Origin: CAZSVE01 sp964610175
Lineage (GTDB): Bacteria > Pseudomonadota > Gammaproteobacteria > HK1
Length of the DNA: 41,393 bases
Direction of reading: 5' to 3'
Assembly: GCA_964610175.1 (NCBI GenBank)
Contig: CAZSVE010000021.1
Coordinates: forward strand, 1 to 41,393
Below, piece by piece: positions 25,405-34,567 of this stretch. A model generated the notes under the pieces. That model made no database searches. It saw nothing but the letters and a program-made list of their open reading frames with translations, and was not told the origin of the DNA. Position numbers and translations under genes: made by a program. Each line of letters opens with the position of its first letter. Position 1 is the stretch's first letter.

Positions 25405-27186
25405 ATGAAGTTCCCCTACGGTGTCAGCGACTTCGATTCACTCATCTTGGAACACTACCATTACGTGGACCGCACGGACCATATCCCGCTGCTGGAAGAA
25501 GCCGGTAAACAGCTCCTTTTCCTGCGTCCGCGTCGCTTCGGCAAGAGCCTCTTGTTATCGATGCTGGAAAACTACTACGACCTCAACAAGGCGGATCGCT
25601 TCGAAGCCCTATTCGGAGGGCTCGCCATCGGCAGGAATCCCACCGCAAGGCATAACCGATATTTCGTGCTCAAGTGGGATTTTTCCGAAATCAGCGCGGT
25701 GGGCGATGGCGGGGAGATCAAGCGCGCGCTCTACCGCTATCTCAATGATCGCATCGGTGCTTTCTCGGACTACTATGGGAAAGTATTGCCGAATCCTGTT
25801 CGGATCGATCCCCAGGATGCCCTCTCCTCTTTCCAATCCCTGCTGAATACCACACGAAAAACCGGTCATCTCCTCTATCTCCTCATCGACGAGTACGACA
25901 ACTTCGCCAACGAACTCATGATGGGACGTCGAGACACCGAGGAAAGCCGTTATCAGGCCATCCTGTCCGGCGAGGGCTGTATGAAGGCCCTGTTCAAGAC
26001 CATCAAAATGGCCGCGAGTGGGGAGGGTCTTTCCCGTGTATTCATCACCGGTGTCTCGCCGGTGGCCATGAGCGACCTCACCAGCGCCTACAACGTGGCG
26101 GAAAACATCTATTTACTACACCAATTCAACGAACTGTGCGGCTTTCGGGAGGCAGAGATCGCCGGAATGGTGGCGGAGATCGCCCGGGAGTGCGGCTTTC
26201 CCCAGGCCCGAACCGATGACGCGCTTGCCATGATGCGCACCTTTTACAACGGCTATCGCTTCAGCCGCCGCGCCGAGCACCACGTCTACAACCCGACCCT
26301 TGCCCTCTATTTTCTAAAGGCCTTCCAGCGCGACTGTCGCTATCCGGACGAGATCCTCGATAGCAATCTGGCCATGGACCGGGGCAAGATGCACTACATC
26401 TCCCGCCTCCCGGAAGGCAGAAGGCTGATCTTCGATGCCCTGGCCGAGGAGGAAGCGATACATGTTCGGAGACTATCCGACCGTTTCGGGGTGGAAGACA
26501 TGCTCTATGCCCCCAAGGACACCGGCTTCGTGGCATCGCTCCTGTACTACTTCGGCATCCTGACCCTGGATGGCATGACGCCCTTTGGCGAGATCAGTCT
26601 GCGCATCCCCAATCTGGTCATCCGCAAGCTCTACGCCGAAGCGATCCGGGAGATGCTGCTGCCGGAAGGGAAGGACGCCGACATGGCGCGCCGAGCCGCC
26701 GAGACCCTGTACCGGCGTGGCGACATTCAGCCCTTATGCGACTTCGTGGAGCGGAAGTATTTCAAGGCATTGAGCAACCGTGATTATGCCCATGGCAACG
26801 AGCTCACCATCAAGACGGCGTTCCTGACCCTGCTCTTCAATGATGCCTTGTACATCATGGAATCGGAGACCGAGATGGAACGCGGTCATGCCGATCTCAC
26901 CCTGATCGTGCGCCCGGACATGCGCCAATACCAGGTTATGGATATCTTGATCGAGTTCAAGTTCGTGTCCCTGAAGGAGGCCGGTGTCGATGGCAAGACG
27001 TTGGAAGGAATGGATAGCGAGGGGCTGCGTGCACTGGCCGCGGTGCAAAGAAAACAGCGCGAGGCCGAGAAAGGGCTTGCCCGCTATGAAGCGAAATTGA
27101 ATGGCAAGTTCGGTGATGTGCTGCGTCTTCGCAGCTTCGCCGTGGTGGCGGTGGGCTTCGAGCGCGTGCTGTTTTGGGAAGGTTGA
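25405..27186 (+). CDS. AAA-ATPase-like / PD-(D/E)XK nuclease family protein, paralogue 2
   Basis: This 593-residue protein starts at the ATG at 25405, with GGAG eight bases upstream; the frame back to 25363 is not supported. Architecture and motifs match paralogue 1: RPRRFGKS, LLIDEYDNF, VFITGVSPV, HADLTLIVRPDM, ILIEFKFVSL and EKGLARY. The two proteins agree at roughly half of their positions by eye, so the duplication is old. Both appear catalytically complete. They stand as long direct repeats around the TRAP genes, so recombination between them could remove dctQM. Confidence 0.85.
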   Translation: MKFPYGVSDFDSLILEHYHYVDRTDHIPLLEEAGKQLLFLRPRRFGKSLLLSMLENYYDLNKADRFEALFGGLAIGRNPTARHNRYFVLKWDFSEISAVGDGGEIKRALYRYLNDRIGAFSDYYGKVLPNPVRIDPQDALSSFQSLLNTTRKTGHLLYLLIDEYDNFANELMMGRRDTEESRYQAILSGEGCMKALFKTIKMAASGEGLSRVFITGVSPVAMSDLTSAYNVAENIYLLHQFNELCGFREAEIAGMVAEIARECGFPQARTDDALAMMRTFYNGYRFSRRAEHHVYNPTLALYFLKAFQRDCRYPDEILDSNLAMDRGKMHYISRLPEGRRLIFDALAEEEAIHVRRLSDRFGVEDMLYAPKDTGFVASLLYYFGILTLDGMTPFGEISLRIPNLVIRKLYAEAIREMLLPEGKDADMARRAAETLYRRGDIQPLCDFVERKYFKALSNRDYAHGNELTIKTAFLTLLFNDALYIMESETEMERGHADLTLIVRPDMRQYQVMDILIEFKFVSLKEAGVDGKTLEGMDSEGLRALAAVQRKQREAEKGLARYEAKLNGKFGDVLRLRSFAVVAVGFERVLFWEG

Positions 27187-27210
27187 TTAACGCTATGCGG
27201 GTTGAGAATA

Positions 27211-27292
27211 TGTTGGCGCTTCGCGCCAAGCCTGGAAGGGGATAGGTCTTGGTGCGCGCACCGGATCTCCCGGAATCCTTATTTTTTCGGTG
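27211..27292 (-). repeat. Repeat B, copy 2 (inverted)
   Basis: On the minus strand it reads CCGAAAAAATAAGGATTCCG at one end and GCTTGGCGCGAAGCGCCAAC at the other, aligning with 7244-7324 and 36723-36805. It fills the gap between AAA paralogue 2 and the end of pyrG. Confidence 0.75.
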
Positions 27293-27396
27293 CCTCGAAA
27301 GGATGGTAAAAAACCAGTGAGGGCTTTCCGATGTCAGGTTCGGTTTCCTTCTGCCAAATCGCGTTTCGTCGCCTCGAAGCAGAGAGCTGGCCGGTT

Positions 27397-29037
27397 TTAC
27401 TTAGCATAACGTTGCTTCTTTGCGGCCAGGATGAAATCCGAGAATAATGGATGCCCGTCCCGCGGCGTCGAAGTGAATTCGGGGTGAAATTGGCAGCCGA
27501 TGAACCAGGGATGATCGGGTATTTCCACTATTTCCACGAGATTGCCGTCCATGGTTCGTCCCGCCATTACGAGCCCGGCGTTCTCGATGGGCACCGTGAA
27601 GTGGTTGTTGAACTCATAACGGTGACGATGTCGCTCCGTAATAATGTCTTTGTCATAAATTTTCCGCGCCAGGCTTCCGGAGCGCAATCGGCACTGTTGT
27701 CCACCCAAACGCATGGTACCACCGAGATCCGAATGCTGATCTCGATGCGAGATGCTCCCATCGACATCGAGCCATTCGGTAATCAAGGCAATTACCGGGT
27801 GGGGGGTATCTTGCGCGAATTCAGTGCTGTTTGCGCCGGAGAGTCCTACCCGATGCCGGGCGAATTCAATGATAGCTACCTGCATACCGAGGCAAATGCC
27901 AAGATACGGTACCCCATTTTCTCGGGCAAAGCGCACAGCCGTAATTTTGCCTTCGATGCCGCGCTTACCGAATCCCCCAGGGACCAGTATCGCATCGGTG
28001 TCGGCGAGTCTATCGGTACCGGTGCGTTCAAGTTCTTCGGAGTCGACGTAGATGATCCGCACGCGGGTCCGCGTGTGGATGCCGGCATGGATCAATGCCT
28101 CCGATAGAGATTTGTAGGACTCGGTCAGGTTCATATATTTTCCGACCATGGCGATACGGACTTCACCATCGGGGTTATCCAACCGATCGACGACCCAATC
28201 CCATTCGGAAAGTTCGATCACACTGGCGCGTAATCCGAGGCGCTCGACAATTAAATCATCGAGTCCTTGCTCGTGAAATATCCGTGGTACCCGATAGATG
28301 CTGTCGGTGGTCACGGCGGAGATGACTGCCTGTTCCTGCACATTGGTAAAGAGCGCGATCTTGCGCCGCTCGGTTTTGGGTACATGTTGATCGGCGCGGC
28401 ACAACAGGATATCGGGTTGAATTCCAATGGATCGAAGTTCTGCGACGGAGTGTTGGGTAGGCTTGGTTTTGATCTCTCCAGCCGAGGCGATATAGGGAAC
28501 CAGAGTCAGGTGGATGTACAAGGTTCTATGACGGCCGATATCGATACCCAGTTGCCGGATCGCTTCCAGAAATGGCAGTGACTCGATGTCACCTACGGTT
28601 CCACCGATTTCCACCATGACGACATCGACGGTTTTACCGATTCCTTTCTGTGCCTGGAGAATGGATTCCTTGATTTGGTCCGTGATATGCGGGATGACCT
28701 GTATGGTTTCTCCCAAATAATCCCCACGCCGTTCCTTGCGGATTACTCGCTCGTAAATCTGTCCCGCCGTGAAGTTGTTGCGCTTGCCCATAGTTACGCG
28801 GACAAAACGTTCATAATGACCAAGATCCAAATCGGTTTCGGCGCCGTCATTGGTTACGTATACCTCGCCATGCTGAAATGGATTCATAGTGCCGGGATCC
28901 ACATTGATATACGGATCGAGTTTGATGAGCGTTACATCGAGACCGCGGGCTTCCAGTATCGTCGCGAGCGATGCCGAGGCGATCCCTTTGCCCAGAGAAG
29001 ATACAACCCCGCCTGTGATAAAGATGAATCGCGTCAT
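27397..29037 (-). CDS. pyrG: CTP synthase
   Basis: This 546-residue protein is full-length and intact. The N-terminal amidoligase domain begins FIFITGGVVSSLGKGIASAS and includes LDPYINVDPGTMNPFQHGEV. The C-terminal class I glutaminase has the nucleophile Cys in GICLGMQ and the His/Glu pair in FHPEF. It makes CTP from UTP, ATP and glutamine. An AGAGAG motif precedes the ATG. The 340-bp gap upstream, toward mreD, has no supported gene. Confidence 0.97.
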   Translation of the reverse strand: MTRFIFITGGVVSSLGKGIASASLATILEARGLDVTLIKLDPYINVDPGTMNPFQHGEVYVTNDGAETDLDLGHYERFVRVTMGKRNNFTAGQIYERVIRKERRGDYLGETIQVIPHITDQIKESILQAQKGIGKTVDVVMVEIGGTVGDIESLPFLEAIRQLGIDIGRHRTLYIHLTLVPYIASAGEIKTKPTQHSVAELRSIGIQPDILLCRADQHVPKTERRKIALFTNVQEQAVISAVTTDSIYRVPRIFHEQGLDDLIVERLGLRASVIELSEWDWVVDRLDNPDGEVRIAMVGKYMNLTESYKSLSEALIHAGIHTRTRVRIIYVDSEELERTGTDRLADTDAILVPGGFGKRGIEGKITAVRFARENGVPYLGICLGMQVAIIEFARHRVGLSGANSTEFAQDTPHPVIALITEWLDVDGSISHRDQHSDLGGTMRLGGQQCRLRSGSLARKIYDKDIITERHRHRYEFNNHFTVPIENAGLVMAGRTMDGNLVEIVEIPDHPWFIGCQFHPEFTSTPRDGHPLFSDFILAAKKQRYAK

Positions 29038-29377
29038 GTAACTCTCTCTTGGAGCATGAATGCTCCGTTTTCTGTGGATTATTCATGTCATAACGTTTTA
29101 ATCTGACCAGGCTCAAGATAGGCAGATTATGTCAATGCACCAATTCCTGAAACACGGTGCCGCATCAAGGAAGTTAGGTCATGAAGAAGTATAACGCAAA
29201 AGATCCAAAGGCAAGGTTACATGTTGGAAGCAACGGTCAAGACATCGGGTATGGCAAGCGAGGCATCGAGAAGAGATATGGAAATGGAGTGCGGGGCCAA
29301 CTTGGTTCTCGGATATGTACAAGGATATAGGGGTGTCCGCAGATAGCCCAAATGGATCCAAGATCAGTAAATAGTAC
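29038..29377. other. Gene-free stretch between pyrG and mreD (340 bp)
   Basis: I see no supported gene or dispersed repeat here. A plus-strand 49-codon frame at 29181 (MKKYNAKDPKARLHVG) has a weak ribosome binding site but no family resemblance. The pyrG promoter must lie here on the minus strand. Confidence 0.5.
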
Positions 29378-29866
29378 TTATTGGACCTGATATTTTCTGT
29401 GTATGTCGCGCAGGATGATGAGAGCCCATGGCCAGATTAAGGTGCTGATGAATGCCGAGGATATATAGGCCCATTTTGGTGTCGGATGACCCTGGATTCC
29501 ATTGATCCATAAAATCAGTAATTGATATAGAGCTATCAACCCGAATACGCTGATTCCCTGTTGCCAAATAGGTGAGACTCGAATTTGCTGATGGAATTTA
29601 CCTGCAATAAACGCTATAACGCTCAAGCCAAGCGCATGTTGCCCTAACAGGCTTCCCCCCAAAATATCCAGAATCAGACCTACTAACCAGCCACTACTTA
29701 TGCGCATGCGTTTTGGGATAGCCGAGCACCAGTAGATCAAAACGATTGCCACCCAGGATGGACGCCATATGGTTGCCCAAGTCGGGATTGGTAATTGAAC
29801 CAGTAGGAGAGCAATCAGGAAACTGGCGGTGATGATCCAACCGCCGCGATGTTCTGTGGGACCCAT
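29378..29866 (-). CDS. mreD: Rod-shape determining protein MreD
   Basis: This 162-residue protein has about five membrane helices and the MreD segments WRPSWVAIVLIYWCSAIPKR, GLILDILGGSLLGQHALGL and ALYQLLILWINGI. It is part of the elongasome with MreB, MreC, RodA and PBP2 in the inner membrane. It lies two bases after mreC on the minus strand. The length is standard. Confidence 0.93.
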   Translation of the reverse strand: MGPTEHRGGWIITASFLIALLLVQLPIPTWATIWRPSWVAIVLIYWCSAIPKRMRISSGWLVGLILDILGGSLLGQHALGLSVIAFIAGKFHQQIRVSPIWQQGISVFGLIALYQLLILWINGIQGHPTPKWAYISSAFISTLIWPWALIILRDIHRKYQVQ

Positions 29867-29868
29867 TT

Positions 29869-30732
29869 TCAGGGGACTGTATTATTGGTGGTCGAGGTAT
29901 GAGTCATCGGTTTGACTAATAATGCTTCGCGGTTTCGTTCCAGCCATGCATAGGGTTTTACCAGGATTTTAGCAAATGGTTGGCCGATATCGCGTTTGAT
30001 ATACGTAATTTCCCCAACAGGATATCCTGAAGGGAATCTACCCCCAAGTCCTGAAGTAACCAAAACGTCGCCTATATTAAGATCTGTATTGGTTGGTATA
30101 TGCGATAATTCCAACGAATCCTGGATTCCCGTACCAAGCGCGATAGAGCGGAAGCCATTTCGGTTTACTTGCACAGGAAGTGCATGACTTGGATCGGTAA
30201 TTAAGAGTACGGTACTAGAGGAAGGTCCAGTCTGAATTACTTGTCCCATGACGCCGTTGATATCAATCAGGGAATGTCCAACCGCAACGCCATCCTGTGT
30301 GCCCTTGTCGATCATAATCCGCCGGCTGAATGGATCCATATCCACTGCCAGGAGTTCGGTAATCAGCACTTTTTCACCGATTTTTTCAGCGGATCCGAGT
30401 AATTGCCGAAGACGGACGTTCTCGGCTTCCAAATCGGAAAATTTTCTTAGTTTTGCTTGGTTCAGAAAGAGTTTGTGGCGTAAGCGGGTATTTTCCCTGA
30501 TCAATGAAGCGTGGGAGGTAAAGTGATCGTTTACCCAATGGACGATTTGGATTGGTGTATCTACTGCGTAATGTAATGGTGAGACTATCGTCGATAGGAC
30601 AACTCGCGTCGTATCGAGGTATCCGCCGCGATGGTCGATCATCATCAGCGCCAAGGAAAGTAAAATGAATACGACAAGCTGAGTGCCTGGGGAAGGGCCG
30701 CGAACGAGTAGTGGTTGGATTAATTTGATAAT
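29869..30732 (-). CDS. mreC: Rod-shape determining protein MreC (start uncertain, apparently non-standard)
   Basis: The protein has a membrane helix, a coiled coil (RENTRLRHKLFLNQAKLRK, about 70-110) and the two beta domains of MreC (VDMDPFSRRIMIDKGTQDGV, ITSGLGG-like LVTSGLGGRFPSGYPVGEI). The first standard start codon is a TTG at 30654, but it falls inside the membrane helix. In frame upstream, the codons give IKLIQPLLVRGPSPGTQLVV and FILLSLALMMIDHR, the usual MreC N-terminus, with no ATG, GTG or TTG before a stop. GGAGA nine to ten bases before an ATT at 30732-30730 suggests that ATT is the start (287 residues). mreD follows after 2 bases and mreB precedes. Confidence 0.88.
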   Translation of the reverse strand: MIKLIQPLLVRGPSPGTQLVVFILLSLALMMIDHRGGYLDTTRVVLSTIVSPLHYAVDTPIQIVHWVNDHFTSHASLIRENTRLRHKLFLNQAKLRKFSDLEAENVRLRQLLGSAEKIGEKVLITELLAVDMDPFSRRIMIDKGTQDGVAVGHSLIDINGVMGQVIQTGPSSSTVLLITDPSHALPVQVNRNGFRSIALGTGIQDSLELSHIPTNTDLNIGDVLVTSGLGGRFPSGYPVGEITYIKRDIGQPFAKILVKPYAWLERNREALLVKPMTHTSTTNNTVP

Positions 30733-30811
30733 GGTTACTCTGTCTCCAAAACTTCCATGGTAATCTATGCGGTAATTGTAGTGCTGCCCTCACAAATACA
30801 GCTTCATGAAA

Positions 30812-31858
30812 TTATTCTGTTGCGAAGATATCCGTTCCTTTTTCGTCTACCATTTCCAGTGCGCGACCACCACCTCGAGCCACGCATGTCAATGGCTCAT
30901 CGGCGATCAGCACCGGAATACTGGTTTCTTCCATAATCAATCGATCGATATCACGCAGCAAGGCTCCTCCTCCGGTCAGTACCATCCCCCTTTCCGACAC
31001 GTCGGCGCCTAATTCCGGTGGGGTTTGTTCCAGAGCGATCTTTACAGCGCTTACGATACCCGATAGCGGCTCTTGTAGGGCCTCGAGGATCTCATTGCTG
31101 TTCAGAACGAAATTGCGAGGAATCCCTTCGGCCAATTTTCGTCCACGCACTTCAATCTCCATGACTTCGTTGCCGGGATATGCGGACCCGATTGCATGCT
31201 TGATACGCTCGGCGGTTGCCTCTCCAATCAATGTCCCATAATTACGACGAACGTAACTGATAATGGCCTCGTCGAAGCGATCACCACCGATCCGCACCGA
31301 CTCGGAATACACGATTCCATTCAATGAGACGACCGCTACCTCCGTGGTGCCACCACCAATATCCAAAACCATGGAACCGCTTGCTTCGCTTACCGGCAAA
31401 CCCGCACCGATGGCTGCCGCCATGGGTTCTTCGATCAAATATACCTCTCTGGCACCGGCACCCATTGCCGATTCACGAATTGCACGCCTTTCCACCTGGG
31501 TGGAACCGCAGGGAACGCAAACCAGTACTCGAGGACTAGGGCGAAAAAAGCGATTTTCATGCACCTTGTGGATAAAGTACTGGAGCATTTTCTCGGTTAC
31601 GGTAAATTCCGCGATCACGCCATCCTTGAGTGGACGAATAGCGGTAATGTGTCCCGGAGTACGGCCAAGCATCTGTTTTGCTTTCTCTCCGACGGCGGCA
31701 ATGCTTTGCGTACTATTCGCGCCACGTTCATGACGAATAGCGACAACGGAAGGCTCATTTAAGACAATTCCTTTTTCGCGAACGTAGATAAGTGTATTGG
31801 CAGTACCTAGATCGATTGACAGATCATTGGAAAAGACCCCTCTGAGACGGCGTATCAT
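30812..31858 (-). CDS. mreB: Actin-like cell-shape protein MreB
   Basis: This 348-residue protein is intact. The actin-fold motifs are present: phosphate-1 DLGTANTLIYV (17-27), connecting segment, phosphate-2 MVLDIGGGTTEVAVV, and adenosine loop MVLTGGGALLRDID. It forms filaments beneath the inner membrane that guide cell-wall elongation. It is the first gene of mreBCD on the minus strand, transcribed away from gatC. Confidence 0.96.
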   Translation of the reverse strand: MIRRLRGVFSNDLSIDLGTANTLIYVREKGIVLNEPSVVAIRHERGANSTQSIAAVGEKAKQMLGRTPGHITAIRPLKDGVIAEFTVTEKMLQYFIHKVHENRFFRPSPRVLVCVPCGSTQVERRAIRESAMGAGAREVYLIEEPMAAAIGAGLPVSEASGSMVLDIGGGTTEVAVVSLNGIVYSESVRIGGDRFDEAIISYVRRNYGTLIGEATAERIKHAIGSAYPGNEVMEIEVRGRKLAEGIPRNFVLNSNEILEALQEPLSGIVSAVKIALEQTPPELGADVSERGMVLTGGGALLRDIDRLIMEETSIPVLIADEPLTCVARGGGRALEMVDEKGTDIFATE

Positions 31859-32359
31859 GGCGAATTGAATTCTCCGATATGGGTACTACTCGGGAAGATC
31901 AACCAAGTATAATTCCGAACACGGTGTTCTAAGCGCATAGCGAAAAACCAGACATGGTCGGAATCAAAAAACCCCCAATTGTCGCGTTCAATAATCCTTT
32001 GGGTAAAGGGATAATGTTCTTTTGATTCTGATCCATTGCAACCGATCATCAAGTTGGACCATACGCGAGTTTTTCGGTTTCATCTTGCTTTTTGCGGCAG
32101 CGCATAGAATGCTTCACACTGCATCGTACAAAGCAAAGTCGGTTCACTGTAGCAGTGATGTAATATTCACGCAAGCTACATGATTAGCCGGATAATTTCC
32201 GTATGGATGTAGCGCTATTGTTGATTTGTTTATTTCCCGCTCAGCTTTGCAAATGAGTCGAGTTCTACAGGACACCAATTTTGCTTTACCGATGCTAAAC
32301 CATGCTTTGTCGGTTCGAGGCGAAGCTTCGCTAAATGTGTACACGGGGGAAACTCGTCT
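31859..32359. other. Divergent intergenic region mreB/gatC (501 bp)
   Basis: The region should hold the promoters of mreBCD (minus) and gatC (plus). The only recognisable structure is repeat A copy 9 near the gatC side. No clear gene was found. Confidence 0.5.
32225..32333 (-). repeat. Repeat A, copy 9
   Basis: On the minus strand it runs from TTAGCGAAGCTTCGCCTCGA to GAGCGGGAAATAAACAAATC. It ends 26 bases before the gatC ATG, so it forms part of the gatC leader in antisense orientation. Confidence 0.88.
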
Positions 32360-32641
32360 ATGGATAAAGTAGATCTCGAAAAGATTGCGTCTCTGGCTCG
32401 CTTGACGATAGAGCCGGAAAATATTGCTCATTATGCACGTGACTTATCTAATATATTGGAATTGGTAAAGAAAATGGAAAACTTGGATACAACGGAAGTG
32501 GTACCTATGGCGCACCCTCTGGATGCAGTTCAACGACTTCGTTCCGACAGGATTACAGAAACCGATCAGCGAGAATATTTTCAGGAAAATGCTCCTCTCG
32601 TGGATACCGGATTATATCTTGTTCCTAAGGTTATCGAATGA
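32360..32641 (+). CDS. gatC: Aspartyl/glutamyl-tRNA amidotransferase subunit C
   Basis: This 93-residue protein has the family pattern: KIASLARLTIEPE, then DLSNILELVKKMENLDT, VVPMAHPLDAVQRLR and the C-terminal APLVDTGLYLVPKVIE. GatC wraps around GatA and stabilises the GatCAB complex, which converts misacylated Glu-tRNA(Gln) or Asp-tRNA(Asn) to the correct form. gatA follows, but a repeat has widened the gap to over 300 bp. Confidence 0.94.
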   Translation: MDKVDLEKIASLARLTIEPENIAHYARDLSNILELVKKMENLDTTEVVPMAHPLDAVQRLRSDRITETDQREYFQENAPLVDTGLYLVPKVIE

Positions 32642-32671
32642 TTCGCCATAAAATGGCCATGGCAATGGATT

Positions 32672-32781
32672 ATTTTGCCTATTTCCCGCTCATCTTCGCA
32701 AATAAGCCAGATTTTACGAAGCGCTAATTTTGCTCTACCGATGCCAAATGATGCTTCATAGGTACGAGGCGAAGCTTCGTT
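32672..32781 (-). repeat. Repeat A, copy 10
   Basis: On the minus strand it ends GAGCGGGAAATAGGCAAAAT; its head (GAACGAAGCTTCGCCTCGTA) is slightly diverged. It lies between gatC and gatA, antisense to both. The rest of that gap (32782-32959) is open in the gatA frame but is not GatA-like. Confidence 0.85.
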
Positions 32782-32959
32782 CGTGGTTGTCTTCCTTTTC
32801 GTATTGAAAATTTCCAAAGCCTATTGGGTGGCTTTCCGGCAACGGCTCCGTTGCGCCATATCCCCTAAGGGATGTAAGGATGAATGTGGTTTTTGCCTCC
32901 GTATGGCGAACTTTCGGCAGTCCACGAGGCGATATCTAAAAAATCGGAACTTCAAGCTC

Positions 32960-34423
32960 ATGCATAACAGGTCTCTCTCCGAACTATCGGCAATGATCCA
33001 TAATCGAGAAATATCGAGTGAGGAACTAACTCGATTTTTTCTTGCCCGTATTCGACGTATCGATCCCTCATTGAATACTTTAATCACCACTACCGAGGAC
33101 GTTGCGCTGGAGCAAGCGCAGGCGGCGGATCGATGCATTGCCACAGGAGATTCCACACTTCTTACAGGCATTCCCGTGGTCCATAAGGATGTCTTCTGTA
33201 CCTATGGTGTAAAGACTACCTGCGGCTCGCGGATGTTGGAAAACTTCATTGCTCCATATGATGCTACGGCTATTACACGCATCAAGACCGCTGGTATGGT
33301 TATGTTGGGTAAAGCCAACATGGATGAGTTTGCCATGGGATCTTCCAGCGAGACCAGTTATTTCGGGCCAGTGAAAAATCCCTGGGATACGACTCGTGTG
33401 CCTGGCGGATCTTCCGGTGGTTCTGCTGCCGCCGTAGCTGCCGGCCTGGCACCTGCCGCAACGGGTACGGATACAGGGGGATCCATCCGCCAGCCAGCTT
33501 CCTTTTGTGGTGTAACCGGCATCAAACCTACCTATGGACGAGTCTCTCGATATGGAATGATTGCTTATGCTTCTTCGCTCGACCAAGGAGGCATCATTGC
33601 CAGGAGTGCCGAGGATGCTGCGTTAGTGTTGAATGTCATGGCTGGTTTCGACACACGGGATTCCACCAGTATCGATCTGCCTGTTCCCGATTATGGTTCC
33701 ACTCTTTCCACACCATTGCAGGGAATAAAGGTTGGCTTACCACGGGAGTGGTATAATGACGGACTCGATAGCGATGTGCGATCCGTGATTGACGTGGCAT
33801 TATCCGATGTTGCGAAACTCGGCGCAGAGCTTGTGGATGTCAATTTACCGCATAGCCCTTATTGCATCCCTTGCTACTATGTCATAGCCATGTCCGAGGC
33901 ATCCTCGAACCTATCTCGTTACGATGGCGTACGATTCGGTTATCGCTGCAAGTCCCCTCGGAATCCATTGGATCTATATATTCGTTCCCGATCCGAAGGT
34001 TTTGGTGCCGAAGTCAAGTGCCGTATCATGGCCGGGACTTTTTCCCTGTCTGCCGGATACTACGATGCCTACTATGTGAAGGCGCAAAAGGTTCGACAAT
34101 TGATTGCCGAGGACTTTCGCCATGCATTCGAGAAGGTCGATGTATTGGCTGGTCCCGTGGCACCAACCACGGCGTTTCGTCTCGGTGAGCACTTTGCCGA
34201 TCCGGTCGCCATGTATCTTCAGGATATCTATACATTGTCCCTTAACCTGGCAGGCTTACCGGGCATGTCCGTGCCTGCGGGATTCGATAAAAAAGGGTTG
34301 CCAGTAGGTCTGCAGCTAATTTGTAACCATTGGCAGGAAGGGCGATTGCTCAATTTGGCCCATTGCTACCAGCAAGAAACCGATTGGCATAAAAAAATGC
34401 CGAACGGATTCGACGAGACTTGA
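32960..34423 (+). CDS. gatA: Aspartyl/glutamyl-tRNA amidotransferase subunit A
   Basis: This 487-residue protein starts at the ATG at 32960 (MHNRSLSELSAMIHNREISS), which gives the standard length; the frame back to 32783 adds 59 unrelated codons from the repeat-bearing gap. The amidase signature is complete: catalytic Lys in VVHKDVFCTYGVKTTCGS, and the Ser-cis-Ser region in GGSSGGSAAAVAAGLAPAAT followed by GTDTGGSIRQPASF. It supplies ammonia from glutamine to GatB. gatB, which normally follows, is not present; repeat A copy 11 and arsC come next. Confidence 0.95.
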   Translation: MHNRSLSELSAMIHNREISSEELTRFFLARIRRIDPSLNTLITTTEDVALEQAQAADRCIATGDSTLLTGIPVVHKDVFCTYGVKTTCGSRMLENFIAPYDATAITRIKTAGMVMLGKANMDEFAMGSSSETSYFGPVKNPWDTTRVPGGSSGGSAAAVAAGLAPAATGTDTGGSIRQPASFCGVTGIKPTYGRVSRYGMIAYASSLDQGGIIARSAEDAALVLNVMAGFDTRDSTSIDLPVPDYGSTLSTPLQGIKVGLPREWYNDGLDSDVRSVIDVALSDVAKLGAELVDVNLPHSPYCIPCYYVIAMSEASSNLSRYDGVRFGYRCKSPRNPLDLYIRSRSEGFGAEVKCRIMAGTFSLSAGYYDAYYVKAQKVRQLIAEDFRHAFEKVDVLAGPVAPTTAFRLGEHFADPVAMYLQDIYTLSLNLAGLPGMSVPAGFDKKGLPVGLQLICNHWQEGRLLNLAHCYQQETDWHKKMPNGFDET

Positions 34424-34455
34424 ACAACCACGCAAATATTGAACCCATTGATTCC

Positions 34456-34566
34456 CTAGCGAAGCTTCCCCCTCGAATCGATGGAGCGTGATTTGGTGGT
34501 AGTAGAACAAACCCAGCGTTTTGTAGAACTTGACTCATTTGCGAAGTGAGTGGGAAATAAACAAAT
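34456..34566 (+). repeat. Repeat A, copy 11
   Basis: It begins CTAGCGAAGCTTCCCCCTCG and ends GAGTGGGAAATAAACAAATT, with the arsC ATG right after it at 34568. It fills the gatA-arsC gap. Confidence 0.88.
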
Positions 34567-34567
34567 T

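Noticed and set aside
29181..29330. 49-codon plus-strand ORF (MKKYNAKDPKARLHVG)
   Set aside because: Weak ribosome binding site and no family resemblance; kept only as a possible small gene.
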